DNA of 64,000 nucleotides, taken from positions 13,034,501 through 13,098,500 of the forward strand of contig NC_092016.1 of the NCBI RefSeq assembly GCF_042242105.1, in the 5' to 3' direction. The position numbers and the translations under genes are program-made. The DNA is from Pempheris klunzingeri (lineage: Eukaryota; Chordata; Actinopteri; Acropomatiformes; Pempheridae). Below, one piece after another: positions 1 through 39,870 of the stretch (position 1 is its first letter; each line of letters starts with the position of its first letter). The notes under the pieces are model-generated. The model saw nothing but the letters and a program-made list of their open reading frames with translations. It ran no database searches and was not told the DNA's origin.

Positions 1-829
1 AGCAGTGTTTGTAAAAAATCTCATTATAACTTCCCTTCTGTACATTGCCAGTAGTTTCCATGCCTAATCAATTGGGTCTCAGTCGCTGATCTTGGCTTAA
101 CCCCTCTCTTAACCCTCCCATCAACACACCTACCTAAAAGCTCCTCAGCTAAATAAGAGAAGGCAGCTCTTTCATAAGAGCTTATCAAATGGTATTAAAG
201 GGGGTAACTGGGACTTGCCCAGTCCTGGCCGTCTCCTGTGAAAACCAGACAAAGTTTCTTGGCTAGTCAGTGCTTTTTCTGCTCTGCTGACAGATTTATC
301 TGTTGTGATAATGGAACAATACGAGTGAAGAGGATTAAGTTCAAACTACTTGACATACTATCTTTAGGTGGTCTATGCATGCAATGGTCCACAGAAAACA
401 AAGAAGGCACCAGAGCATTATTGTGAGGACACACATTTCACCTTAACATTTAAAGTAAAGATTTGTTTTGCAGGATAACAGGTCTGATGTCTGTGAATGT
501 TGATTCTTCATGCTTTTCAAAGCAGTAGACTTTCTAAGCAATCGGCATCTAGTGATGAGAAATGCTTTCTACAAACCTAAACAGTCAAGGGCAGTGGAAA
601 TCATGTTGGTATGTAATTACAGTGACAGTGTATGTACACAGTAAGCCGCATTTGCATACAAACTGAACAGGGTTAAAACAATGTTTTCGGACAGTTTACT
701 CAATGTCCTTAAAGGGATATTCAAACACTTTAGGAATTGCACTTATTTGCAGCCAAAGTAAGATAAGGGGATTAGTTATCAGTTTTCTCTGTATGTATTA
801 AGGCTATCTTAGCTCAAAAGTTTCAAGGT

Positions 830-1215
830 TTGCACAGACATTCATGGTCCCCTGATGAAGACTCATATAGACTTTAGAAATCCATCGTCTTTTACTCCAG
901 CGCCACCTTGAGCACCCTCAAGATTTGGGGTTGTGATTGAAATGTCTCTGTGAATTGCAAGAACTACGGCGCTACTTCAACTACTTCAACTAATTAGCAG
1001 CATCATCAGGTCAAAATGTTTATTTGTCCAGTTAAGTGTTTTATTGTTTGCACAACTAATAAGATTCACTTCAGCTGAACTTGGCATCTGTAATACTGTA
1101 ATTTGATAATATCAGCATGCTAACACACCTAACATGGTAATCGTGCTACCTGTTATTCATAAGCATGTTAGCAATGTAACTGAAAGCATGTTAGCATGGC
1201 GACCTGTGCCTTTGT
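830..1215. repeat. Degenerate copy of a common teleost dispersed repeat
   Basis: The sequence contains the phrases (reverse strand) of a repeat seen very often in fish introns: 'acagacattcatggtcccc', 'catcatcaggtcaaaatgtt', and several 'gcatgttagca' / 'catgctaaca' motifs between 1110 and 1200. The family name is not certain to me. The copy is diverged and its ends cannot be placed exactly. Confidence 0.55.
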
Positions 1216-1671
1216 GTGGCAGGGCTTTGTGAGGCTGTGACTTCATAGTCTCGTTTTACTTATATAAAGTCACTGCACAGATTTTACATGTCAAAATCAA
1301 TTCATTGGTCACAATGAGTACTACTTAGACCACAGATTATATGCCTGTTTTCAAAGGCTAAGAATAATTATTCAAGCGGCATACTAAAAATTGAAATAGC
1401 TCTTCCAGTGTGGGCTAATTGTTAATGCTTGCTCTAATCATTTGTGCTAAGCTAGTCTAAACATGTCTCAGATTTTCAGTATCTTTGTAGTGAAAGCACA
1501 GAGATGAATTTCATTTTGTGACTGTCAAAAAGACAGCAAACAATCATATTTCCCAAAATGAGTTTTAACTAGTCAAGAATGTTGTTCAATGTTGTCGTGC
1601 TTCATCCAACTCAAACTAATCTCTAAAAATGGGTCATTTTCAGAGATAGCTATTTTACAAAAAGTTGTTCA

Positions 1672-2110
1672 GGCATTCATCTAGTTTTGGCTTGATTATT
1701 GTAATGCACTTTAATCAGGTATCAGCCAGCACTCGCTCCACAGTCTCCACTTGGTACAAAATACCGGTGCTCAACTCATTACTGGAACAAAGAGGCCTGT
1801 CTTTGACTCCCTACGTTGGCTCCATGTAAGAGCTTGACTTGATTTCAACATTTTAATGCTTACTTTTTAAGGCCTTAAATGGCCTTGCTTCTAAATATAT
1901 TTCTGATTTACTGACCTTATATGAGCTCTCTCTACCATTAAGATCAACGGATAGAGCCCTGCTGGTTACTCCCAGGTGAGTTGGTGACAAAGTGGCCCAC
2001 ACTATGGATCTCTCTGCCTACTGAAGTCAGACACACAAAGTCTCGAGCTCTTTTTAAATCTCATCTTAAAAACTTTTATCTTTGTGAAAGCTTTTGGTAA
2101 TGTCTGACAT
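1672..2110 (+). mobile_element. LINE fragment: 3' end of reverse-transcriptase ORF2 (CR1/L2/Rex-like)
   Basis: Reading forward from about 1685, the translation resembles the C-terminal tail of fish CR1/L2-type non-LTR reverse transcriptases: LDYCNAL, then LVQNTGAQLITGTK, then FDSLRWLHV, and further on a leucine-rich stretch like the usual FKSRLKTHLF ending. Several in-frame stops and slips show it is dead. It is truncated at the 5' end, as is usual for LINEs, and no coding 5' part is visible nearby. The exact clade cannot be decided by eye. Confidence 0.75.
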
Positions 2111-3139
2111 ACGTTTTATTTATCTCATTTATGTTCCTACTTCATTTTGTTTTTGTCTTTTTTATTGCTTATACTTCCTTAGTGCTTATGTCCTTTGGGT
2201 TTATACTAATTTTATCTGCCTTGTTATTGTTATTATCATTGTCATAATCATCAATATCACTGTCTGAAATCCAATTTGTCTCTGCATGGTCAAACCCCAT
2301 GAGAATCTACAACAAAACACAGTAACAGAGTGAGCAACTAGTATTCAAGCCAAGGGACAGGCATTAAGACACAAGTAAGGAGGATGGCCCCTGAATTATA
2401 CAACAGGGGGAATCCTATTCAATTACTGTTCAGGGTAACCATTGTTACCCCAGCTGATGGGAAGCCCGGAGCATCTGGCAATTCCTGCAACACTGTCCAC
2501 AGACCAGCAGACCAGCCAGATTGAACTTTGTAATCTCCTCCCACCAGACACTTTAATTAAAGCAGAGAGGAGGGCACCATCTCTGTCGTCCTGCCCCACC
2601 AACAGATGGACAACAACTGGCAGAGTTCATTAAGGACTGGCTTCAACTTTGATCTGCATCTCAAAGTTCACTCCTTCACAACTAAAACCTAACAATGACA
2701 GAGACGAGTATGACAGATCACCCTCTACATACATGAATTCCATCATTATACAGCCTTACAGAAAAGCTAGAGAGTGGTAAACAAAGCTCTGTGGGCCCAG
2801 TCGACTGTAAACCACAACAAGGCTGCTGGAGTAAACATTTTAAGGTCGTGTATAAACTTGTGTGTTTACAAGACATAATGGCATATGATTTATCAGACTA
2901 TGTGAGTGTAGGGCGAATATGGAAGTGGATAATTCTACAAACTGTGTTTATTCTATAAAATGAACCAAGATTAATCAAAGGCCAGTGTGGCGCAAAACCA
3001 AACTCGCCACAGAAACCACCAACAGCCTCTAGTTGTAACTAATACACCAAGAAGCTTAGAGTCATTTCCCTCCCTATTGGTCTTGTGGCAAGGAAACAAA
3101 AATGAGGCTGTTTGGGAACATATGACAGCCTAGGATAAG

Positions 3140-3560
3140 AAAAAAACAACAACATTAGAGCTGAAAGTCATTATTTCCAATAATGTGTAAACTATTTTTT
3201 TCAATTAATCACCTTATTATTCAACAACCAAATGACAGCCCCCAAGATGATGATTTCCAGGTCTGATATAAAAATAATTAAAAAAGTCTAATAAGTAATG
3301 TGATAACTTTAGGGCTGAAACCAACAATTACTTTATAAATGAAATAATCTATTATTTATTAGATCATTAATCTCATCTAAAAATATCATTTCAAATATTG
3401 AGATAAAAGTAAGAAACAAACTAATCTACAAGCTTTAACTCACAAATATTTGGTAGTTTTGCTTGATAATGGACCTCGCCGATGAGTCATTTACGAAAAT
3501 TTACAAATTGACTAATCTTGTCAGCTATACATAACATTTTGAAAATGACTTCAACTAAAT
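3140..3560. repeat. Probable degenerate teleost repeat, two partial copies
   Basis: Two AT-rich stretches, starting near 3156 ('agagctgaaagtcattattt') and 3311 ('agggctgaaaccaacaatta'), share an opening phrase and then run into alternating ATTAATC-type sequence. This resembles a common fish repeat whose consensus starts with 'gggctgaaactaacgatta'. The similarity is from memory and weak beyond the first 30 bases. Confidence 0.35.
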
Positions 3561-5956
3561 ATTTATCCATTAAAATGCATACATGTTTAAGATAATGTTA
3601 GCACTGATGCTTTTGAAAAGCTTTGTTAATGGTCAATATGGCCACAGGACCATCAGTTTTTGTAACTCTTTACATTATTCACAGTTTCCTTTAAAAAAAA
3701 AAGAAGAAAGTAAATACAATGCTGTGACATTTTAATTCAAGTGTGGCAGAAGAATATTTTGCTCATAAAAGATGGGCCATTTCTAAACTGAGCTGAATAG
3801 CATGCTGCTCACTTTTGCGGTCTCTGACAAAGGTCTGACACTGCTGATCTGGGCTGTATCTGTCAGTCAGCTGGAGGCCCAGGCAAGAAACCCTATTATC
3901 CAGCCTCTCTGCCCTTCACCTTCCCCCATGTCCCCAGATACAACTTCCACCAGTCACACTGGTTGGCCCAACCAGGCAGACGGCTGGCAAACGAAAATAT
4001 ATAGTAATATATATCAAGTCTTCAGTTCTCAGAGCACCATGATCCTTACAATTCCTTACCTATCATACATGTTTTCTTTTCTGAGCAGGCTTTAACTGAA
4101 AGAGGTGGTAAACACATTTGGCAATATATTAGCACAACTGCTTAAGTGGGCATCATTATTAATAAAATAATAAAAAGAAAAAGAGAAGAGCAGCACATTG
4201 GGAAAATTGCTATTCTCAATCACAGAAAGTCATGGAGAAAAAAAAAAATCAGGTTTGACACAGAATAAACCATTAGAGGCCACAGAGGGAGAAACACACT
4301 GAGGTCAGAGACTAGACGTAGCCTAGAAAGCAGGGGAGGAGTGAGGGGTTGGGATCCAAACAGCAGTTCAGGAGGGGGAGTGTCGGGTGTTGTCTAAGGA
4401 ATTAGCAGAGAAAGTGGAGACTGAATCAGATATGGGGGAGAAAAACAAATCTCTAGGTGAGTCAATGACATGAGAGATGCTTGTTAGGTCAAATAATCTA
4501 AACGGTCCCGACTTGATGTGACTCAGGGGCCAGACAGCCATGCTGACGGAGACTCTATTTATTTGACTTTGTCCAGGGATTAGAGAGGGAAGTGCACCCC
4601 CTGCCTCATTGGCCAATCACATCGTTTCACACAGGTTTGTGGTGATGAATCCGGAAGAAGCTGGTAAAGCAGAACTTGACAAAACCGTAAAAAAACATTT
4701 GCTTTAAAACTGAACTAAAAGACAAAGAAAAAGCACCCACAAAGAGAGCTTTCATCTGCCTCCTTGCCAGTGACACTACCCCTGAATGGAGCACATCTCC
4801 TGTGGCCCACTGACCTCTGACCTCCCACTGGGACTGTGTGGAGCTGAGGGGAGGAGCCCTCATGTAGTGACAGCTTGTGAGCTACTCATATCACACTGGT
4901 CTCCTCCTCTCTCCTTACAGGACGCTGTGCCACCCACCGCAGCCACCTCTTTCTTTGCCTCTCTGGGGAAATTCGGTAATGGCCTCTGCAGCCAGCCCCC
5001 CTCGTCACTGATGGGACAACATAATCTCGCTATCCTCACGCCCAGAGGCATGCACAGTGGGATGTTATGATGGCAAGAACCACAACTTGGCAGGAAATTT
5101 ATGCCTCATTACAGGAAGTGGGCTGTATATTCTCCTCATCATAAACATGATGGCAGGTGTTTTAATTCCTCCTCAGTCACAAATTGATAAAGGTTTTACT
5201 GTAGAAAAATGTCATGCAACAAAACCTCTGAGACAGATGTTTCAAATGAACTATAGTTATAAATGTCTGCCATTATATCTGTATTTATACAGCTGTAAAG
5301 AAGTGTAAGAAAAAAAGCTCAATCCCTGAAAAAATGTTGAATTTGCTTGTCTTTGTTCAATAAAGTCTTGTGCATCAATGGCATTTCATCTGGAAATCCA
5401 ATTTACTATTGTCTAAACCAGTGCCATCTGAGTCGTGCAAGCCACATAGACACAAAACAATGCTTGCTCTCGTGCTAGGAAGCTCCTCTATTGGTACCAT
5501 GTGCACAATGAAAACACAGTTAATGTGGTCTTCATTAGCCAATGACCAAAGGCAAGTTGGTTTGGAGTAAGTGATACTCTTCATTGGGAGGGTGAGACAC
5601 AGGGAGACAGAGCCAAACATAACTCATCACTGAAGAGACACGCCAAAGGGCTGGCATGACCCGTGCACTGCAGCAGACTGTCTTTAACTGCAGAGACCGG
5701 CTTTGTTGCTTGTCTGTCAACTGAACAGTCACTGCAGATCAGCACAACAATCCACAAAAGAGGATGTGAAGTGGTAACAGGCAACATCAAGCCATTGCAG
5801 TAAACACCCAGTGTACGTTAGAGAAAAGGTAAAACGGTATATGCGGATAAAAATGATTTGATCATAAATATATAACCAATAAATCACAATAATAATCACA
5901 ACACAGAGAAAATATACATTGTTTTATATACATATATGCTCCATTTGTTGCTCTAC

Positions 5957-33007
<27,051 letters not shown>

Positions 33008-33159
33008 CGACCCGCTGTATGTTCAATGTTCAGTCGGTGAGAAAAAAAAGAGTCTACGGAAACAATTGTCTTGTTGTCAGAGTTGATGGAAAAACATGTC
33101 AGATAAATACATGACAGTGAAGACAACCTAACAAAAGCAGGAAGTCTGTTGAGTTTAGA

Positions 33160-33302
33160 TGTTTTGACTGGCGATTGGATTATCCAATGAATGCACTGTA
33201 ACATGGAAACGACATACGCGTCAGCCAATCATGTACAGTATAATCGGGTCAAAAGGTGGGACTACAAACTGTCTACCATAGCAACCATGAAGATCGGGCG
33301 GG
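33160..33302 (-). promoter_or_regulatory. Candidate scaper promoter: CCAAT boxes, RFX X-box-like site, GC box
   Basis: Upstream of the scaper start codon (33007) are an exact inverted pair of CCAAT boxes (attgg 33174-33178, ccaat 33184-33188), a third ccaat (33225-33229), and an RFX-like site at 33272-33285 (minus-strand reading GTTGCTATGGTAGA, against the consensus GTTGCCATGGCAAC). A GC box, gggcgg, lies at 33296-33301. NF-Y and RFX sites often occur together at promoters of cilia-related genes. The transcription start is not visible. Confidence 0.5.
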
Positions 33303-33892
33303 AGGTTTGGTTGATTTCGCAGTTTGTGTCAAGTTAGCTAGAGACAGCAGGAAGCTCGGGAGAGAAGATAACCGGCCTTCAAAATAAAAGCATTTCAGAC
33401 CAAAACATTTCCCCCATGAAACTATTAAAAAGCTACACAACGCATGATGGTATTGCCACCAGTCAAAGAGAGTAGACCAAAATGCACTACTTATACAGCT
33501 CACCAGAAACTATTTGATTTGTGTACTTCCTTAAAATTTCGATTGTATTATATGCTGTAAGAATACTAGCCATGCCTTGCCTAAAGGTAAAGGCATACAT
33601 TTACCCAAAAAACTTTGTGTTTGAGACTGGATGTATGTTAAGTTATTTACAAAATATTTTTCCCCAGAGGAAATTGTTTATCTAGTAATTCAATAGCCAA
33701 AGGTAATACAACACACTCACATTAATGCAGAGAAAAACTCTCCATATCGACAAACATCTAGTTGGAGAGACTTATATTGGTCATCTGCACAAACCCTGAA
33801 GTTAACGCAAATTCTTGCAGAGATAAAACAAAGTTATTTCAAATCTCTTGTCATTCTGCTATACAATATTGCCCATTTCCCACTCTACACAG

Positions 33893-33894
33893 GC

Positions 33895-33926
<32 letters not shown>

Positions 33927-33940
33927 ATGCTGATGATGAC
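33893..33940. repeat. Compound trinucleotide microsatellite (GCT)n(GAT)n
   Basis: About eight GCT units followed by GAT units with interruptions, in the scaper/rcn2 intergenic region. The Leu-Leu/Met-Met and Ala-Ser open frames over it are artefacts of the repeat. Confidence 0.9.
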
Positions 33941-34288
33941 GCTCTAATGAATGCCATCAAGCTGAAAGCTAGACTGGAAAGGTAAACTGGTGAAAGTGAC
34001 TGTTGTCGCAAGCTACAAATATCACTTTTGGGTTGTGGAATACTGACAGATAAACTACTTTGGGCGTAGCACAAGAAGCTAAGGAAAACCACTTAAATCT
34101 ACCAGGAGGATCATTGTCTCATTTGTCTTTATAGTATTTTGCATTAGGAAACTCATACATATACATATACATACATATAATTTGCAAAAGGAAGGAAATG
34201 TTTTTTATGTTTATATTGTTTTATGTTTACATTTTTTGTTGCAAATGTTCTCCAATATGAAATAAAACGTTTATTTTGAAATTTGTAA

Positions 34289-34324
34289 CCGGAAGTTTAT
34301 CTATCGTCCAGGGTGAGTGACGTC
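34289..34324 (+). promoter_or_regulatory. Candidate rcn2 promoter core and non-coding exon 1 donor
   Basis: A consensus ETS site CCGGAAGT (34289-34296) is followed within 20 bases by a good splice donor, CCAGG|gtgagtga (intron from 34313), and a CRE-like TGACGTC (34318-34324). Rcn2 coding sequence starts directly after an acceptor-like 'caacag' at 35200, so a non-coding first exon ending at 34312 would fit. No transcript evidence is available. Confidence 0.3.
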
Positions 34325-34879
34325 TTCCTCGCAGCACTTTTCAGGGTAACAACATTTTCCATTTACGTTATTTCTCAACATTGTGGCAGCAACTCTATCA
34401 TTGGCTTGTATCGTTGTCTTAACTCTTAATTTGGATAACGCTGTTGATTTTGTCCTCGACACTTCCTGTATGTGTGCATCTCTCTGTCTCTCTCTCTGTC
34501 AGTCTCTCTCTGGCACATTAACTATAAACATGAATTTAATAAAAATTAGAGAAGAACTAGTGTTTCTGTGAGCCTCCCTTAACTTTGGGTCCCCTCTCTC
34601 TTGTTACCAGACCCAGTATTTGGTGGTGGATTCAGCAGGTTTTATCATTAAGCAGGACGAGGCTCGCATATAAAGTTTAGTTTGAACTTCCACCAGCTGA
34701 CCACAAGGCTGCACACTTGTTATTTGGCTCTGTTATGTTTTTTCCTGGTCATTTGACTTTTCATCCAAGTCAAGTGCTACTCTGTAAGCCGGATGTAATG
34801 GGTTTTTTTTTTAAATTTCCATAGCCCCATTTGTTTTTACTATTAATAACTGCCTGCTTGAATGTCCCTATGGTAGATA

Positions 34880-35005
34880 AAACATGATAAAGTGCTCTAT
34901 ACGGTGGCCCAGTCTGCAAGAAAATGTGATAAAGTGTCCTTTAAGGAGACTTTTTAAATGGAGAAAATGTGATAAAGTATCATTTAAGCTGCCCTTACAT
35001 GCTAG
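34880..35005. repeat. Imperfect tandem repeat, three 'tgataaagtg' units
   Basis: Three spaced copies start at about 34885, 34926 and 34968 with '(a)catgataaagtgctc', 'atgtgataaagtgtccttt' and 'atgtgataaagtatcattt', each followed by a related tail ('taaggagac', 'taagctgccc'). It resembles a minisatellite-like element common in fish intergenic DNA. Confidence 0.6.
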
Positions 35006-35200
35006 AAAATTAGTTGGCCTCTATGTGCCTCTTATTGGTTGAATAGTTAATAATTCCCTGTGTGTTTACACAAGTGTGGTAGTGAACTTTAAATGTGAGT
35101 CATACAATGAAAAACAACGGCTATTTTATGGAGGGTGTGGAACTGTTTTACTTTAAAGGCATCACAACTTTCTGCTCTCATTAACTGTGTTGCTCAACAG

Positions 35201-37020
35201 ATGACGTCCTCTACATTGTTGGTATTGCTGGTACTTCAGTTTGGATTTGGACAAAGCTCTCATCAACATCACCATGAAGATCATCATATTGGCCAGCAGC
35301 ACAACCCTGAACATGACATGAACGTCCTCCTGGGAGATGAGGTTGTTAAATGTTGTCATTTTCTTACACTCCTCAGCCTGATTTCTGTTCTTTATACATC
35401 GCCTGCTCACTCTTCATGCACGTTTAGGACACTGAGGAAATAAAGAAGCTCAGCCCGGCAGAACAGAGGAAAAAAATCATGGAGATTGTGAAGAAGATTG
35501 ATGCAAATGGTGACAATCTGCTAAATTCAGGTAACTTACGGTCTCTGAACATTTGTCAAAAATTAGATAAACAGGTGATAAAAGGCCAAACTCAGTCTGC
35601 TGTATTTTATCCACAGAGGAGATCACGCTTTGGATTCAGCACGTCTACAGAAAGTATGCTCTGGATGACGCGAAAGAGCGGTTCCCTGAGTTTGACACCG
35701 ACAAAGACGGCGTTGTAACGTGGGAGGAATACAACATGGTCACTCATGAGCAGCTCATCAGTTTTGATGACAGCGCTGTTCTGGAGGATCCAGAGCAGGA
35801 GTCTCTCAGACATGTTAGTGTACTTTTATTGTCCTGTTAATAATCACATAATGCCACAGCCTAATTTTTCTGTGATACCTTAACAGAGGCTCCTATCATT
35901 ATTAGCTCCATCTGAAGGAGAGGAGGCGCTTTGACTATGCTGATGCTGACAGCACATCCGGGCTTAATGTGACAGAATTTCTTGCCTTCACCCACCCATC
36001 TGAGGTGGATCACATGGCTGTAAGATGAGTTTAGCTCCTACTCCTGCAAAACCTGATACGATAATGCATCCCTCTCTTTGTGTTTTATGTCAAAATTGAT
36101 TGATTTACCTCTTTTTTTCTAAAAGGATTTTGCCATCGAGGATGTGCAGGGTGAATATGACACAGATAAAGATGGATTCATCAGTTTAAGTGAATTTATT
36201 GGAGATGTCCGCAGTGACGGTAAGATCACAGATATGATTTTAAAACGCAGAATGATCTTTTGTTAGCATTTCTCTGCTATGCCAAATCTTCATCCGCTAT
36301 GCAGTGTTAACGCTTTATTTCATTATTAGAGGATTCCCCTTCACAGTGGGAGATTGAAGAAACAGTGCGGTTTAAAGAACTCTACGATCAAGACAAGGAT
36401 GGAAAGCTGAATCGAGAGGAACAGCTCCGCTGGGTCGCGCCTAATAGCTACGGTTCAGCAAGAGAAGAGGTGAGACTGGACTGTTCCAATGGGTGCCCAG
36501 ACTCTTAAGTTTTAATAAATGAGCAAATAGTGCTTTTGGATGCTGCTTTTGTTAATGCCCGGTAGGATTTTATAGTTTTTCTGTTTTTTTGTCACCATTT
36601 TTTGTTGGAATTTAGATTAAGGATACAGGGATGAGGTTTATCATCTCGTATCACCGGGGAGAGAAGTGTAAACATACATTTCATAGTTTATTACAAACGT
36701 CCCAAGAGATAAAATACAGCAAGCAAAAACAAGCAAACGATCAGCCAATCCAAAAAAGAAAACAAAGACAGGCCTGTGGCTCTCCCCCGAGCCAGTAGAG
36801 ACAGAGAAAAATAAATACATAAGATACAAACTTGATGTTTATTTTTTTCCTTGTTTTGCCGTCATGTCATCAACAGGCTCTTTACCTCCTCAAGGAAATG
36901 GACCACGATGGTGACGGGCACATCTCAGAGGCTGAGGTTTTGAAAAATCAAGAAGCATTCATGAACAGTGAAGTGACAGACTATGGCAGACAGCTGCACG
37001 TGTCACATGATGAATTATAA
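35201..37020 (+). CDS. rcn2: Reticulocalbin-2 (ERC-55), ER-lumen EF-hand calcium-binding protein
   Basis: Seven coding exons: 35201-35341, 35428-35530, 35617-35813, 35906-36019, 36126-36219, 36330-36469, 36877-37020. They total 933 bases, 310 residues plus stop, close to the human length of about 317. The chosen ATG gives a signal peptide (MTSSTLLVLLVLQFGFG), then a His-rich linker. Six EF-hand loops follow: DANGDNLLNSEE, DTDKDGVVTWEE, DADSTSGLNVTE, DTDKDGFISLSE, DQDKDGKLNREE and DHDGDGHISEAE; the third is weaker, with Ser in place of the Gly at loop position 6. The chain ends in HDEL, the ER retrieval signal, preceded by the family motif TDYGRQLH. It belongs to the CREC family of low-affinity calcium proteins of the secretory pathway. 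It lies head-to-head with scaper and just upstream of pstpip1, the same order as in human 15q24. An ATG further upstream in the same frame (35135) would spoil the signal peptide. Confidence 0.97.
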
Positions 37021-37656
37021 CAGCACTCTGTGTTCTTCTTTATTGTAAAGTTTTCTTACTTGTTTCCATGAAGTTGTAATGTGGTTTATTTCCTGTGTAG
37101 TTTGATTTCAGCCGTGGTTAAGGTCAGCACCTTATCTGTCCTTAACAGGGACAGATATGCTGCAACCTAAGCACGATACCACCACAAACTCAAGCTATTG
37201 TCTCTAAAATGACCTCTGCAGTGTTTCAGCACTTCCCTGACAGCATGTCAGCTAAATCTACCCACAAGAACACATTAAACAGTATGTGTTGCTGGGTCGT
37301 TACATTCGATTGAATAGCATAACTCCTGAAGAACAGGGATGTTCAAGTGGGATTTTTTTGGAATAGATTTGTTGAATTGTGGCTGTTCATCATCATTAAT
37401 CGTCCTTTCACATGTGCCAAATGAACTGACAAGAGTATCAGTCCAGCTGTGGTAGCTGCTGAAATGTCGCAGCTCTTCCTCATTTGAATCAAATGAGTAA
37501 GTGAGCGAGTGTTGCTGTTGGAAGGCTGGTTTCCTGAATGTGTCATGATCCGTTTCACTCGCATCGAGCAACAGCCTCTTACACTGCTTGGCGTTCTAAA
37601 GTGACTCAAAGTTGAGTGGATTCTCCAACGGGGGGCTATATTCTGCCAATTCCGAG
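37021..37656 (+). other. rcn2 3' untranslated region and pstpip1 5' region
   Basis: The 636 bases between the rcn2 stop and the pstpip1 start hold a possible ATTAAA polyadenylation signal (37273-37278) and no other recognisable element. The two genes are tandem. Open frames on the minus strand (37275-37663) have no family resemblance. Confidence 0.5.
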
Positions 37657-39788
37657 ATGGCATTGCAATTTAAAGATGCATTTTGGGTGAGTTAGAGAGA
37701 TGCTTCTAACCCGTACGTTTTTGTGTCATGTTCATGTTCAGAGCTAAAGCCGACAATGAGTTTTTACTGAGCTGTGAAGTCAGAGTTGTTGTATTCACTA
37801 TGTTCACTGGAGTTTTGAGGTAATATTTTTCGTGTACCCTTCCACTTCCGCTAATCGTGTTTCTTTTCTTTCCTTTTTCTCACTTTGAAACTCAGTGAAT
37901 GGTGATTAAATTGTTGCTTTGATTAAAACACAATTTTTTTTATTGTATGCAGTCTTGATAACCAGAATGATAGTTTTTATCTCTGTGTTGTGTATGCCAA
38001 CATTTTTTTCAGTAAAGCGCTGTTAAAACAGTTTATGGAGGCCAAAATAACACTTCAACATAGCGGATTTATGTTGGTAATCATGTGTTCAGTATCATTA
38101 TTGAGGGTTTCCTGTTAATAAGACTAATTACATCTCAATTGTGTGCCTTTGATCTACTGACTCTTGTCTTTTTAGAAGTGTATGGCCAAACTACCTGTTA
38201 ACACATGTGCAACAATGCAAAAGACCAGAATTCAAAATATTCTCTTAACCACTTTCCAGCACACATAACCAGAAGCAAAGCATCAGTTACTGGCTAGAAA
38301 CAACAATCAATTGACCTTGTAAACTTAACAATTTACATTGAGAAGTTGTGTGCTTCCCTTTTCTCCCTTTATTGTCATCCTGCTTTTTGTCTTGTGTATA
38401 ACAAAAGTCAGTAACATGTGAAATGAACACCAGAGAATTTGACACCAATAATTTTACTTCCCCATGAATTTCAGCAAAGTAAGAATACTTTTACATGAGA
38501 GGGGACTTTTGGTGATTTTCTTACTGAGCAGCTTTCCATTCAAACCCCAACTACCACATGAAACAATTTCCATTCTAGGTGTAGTGCCACCACAATACCC
38601 CTGCAAGGGGAAAAAATAAATCAGTCTCAGTTATTGTCTAAAGGTGATCATTTAAATACTAATAACTGTAACATTTTCTTTCCAATGGACATAAAACATT
38701 TTGGGTTAACAGCATCTATTTTGACTTTTTATTCCAAAATGTAACACTCTGTGTGGTTTGACGACTGAGCTTCCCTGTGAACGTTTTATGGTATTTGGAA
38801 TTTATGGTTCCAGGGAGTGGACTTCATCAGTAATATTGGGTATGAAACTATCAGTCAGAGAATTAGCGATGGACGACGGACATGCAAAGACATGGAGGAG
38901 CTCTTGAAAATGAGGTGAGCTCAGAGATGTCTTGTAAATTGCACAGGAATTGACCAAGTGAGGTCATTGCAATGTGGCTAAGCTCTACTGTGGTTTTACT
39001 CATGCAGGGCATCAGCAGAGGAGAAATATGGCAAGGAACTGATTACAATCGCCCGCAAGGCTGGGGGTTTATATGAGATCTGGTAGGTGTGCGTGTGGAT
39101 GCACATTTTAGCAATGATATACACTCATCAGTGTTCCCGAGTCTACCTAAGTGGCACCTTTCTTCTGCCATATTGGACAGGCAGAAAACGTATCAATGCC
39201 TGAAATTTTAACATCCTTTAAAAATGTTCTTCACTCATTTTCTCTTCACAGCACGTTGAGAACATCTTTCGATGAAATGAAAACACGTAAGCACAGGATA
39301 TATTGCCTGCATTATTTTGCTTGTGTCCTTCATACTTGTGTCAGTCAGCTCTGAGTCTTCACCTGTATGTTATGGTGTTTTCCAGAAATTGAAAATGTAG
39401 GAAACTTGCACATTCAGCTCTCAGGATTCCTGAAGGAGGAGGTGAAGAGAATGGAGCAGTTCAGAGAGCGACAGAAAGAGCAGAGAAAAAAGGTACCGAT
39501 ATAAGGCTTTTTTTCCCCCCCTTATTTGCATGCAGAGGAAATCTAAAAAAGAATTGCCACTCTCGTGGTTTTCTGATCACATTCTTTTAACATGACTTTT
39601 TTTCTTTTTTTTGTAACATCACTTCTTAGTTTGAAGCCATCGTGGATAAAGTCCAGAAGACAAAAGTCTCCCTCTACAAGAAAACAATAGAAGTAAGGTC
39701 ATTGAGTATCATCGTGATGATCTATGATGAGATTTCATGTTCGTGGAGGCCCTTGTTAACAGAAAGTCATCTCAGTTTCCATTATATA

Positions 39789-39870
<82 letters not shown>

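Larger units (their letters stand above)
1..5956. other. Intron of scaper (partial), no exon seen
   Basis: This stretch follows the last visible scaper exon and should belong to the intron leading to the next, off-window exon. I looked on the minus strand for the expected continuation of the protein after ...RILEKQ and did not find it. Open frames on either strand here resemble no protein I recognise and lack consistent splice context. Dispersed repeats account for part of the stretch and are listed separately. Confidence 0.75.
33008..35200. other. Head-to-head intergenic region scaper / rcn2
   Basis: 2.2 kb separate the two divergent start codons. The left part holds the candidate scaper promoter. 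The middle contains a trinucleotide microsatellite. The right part holds an ETS/CRE-containing candidate rcn2 promoter and a tandem repeat. No extra protein-coding exon is supported. Confidence 0.7.

Noticed and set aside
4786-5070. 94-codon plus-strand frame with an acceptor-like 'ctctccttacag' inside
   Set aside because: No family resemblance, no matching donor and no partner exon; probably chance within a scaper intron.
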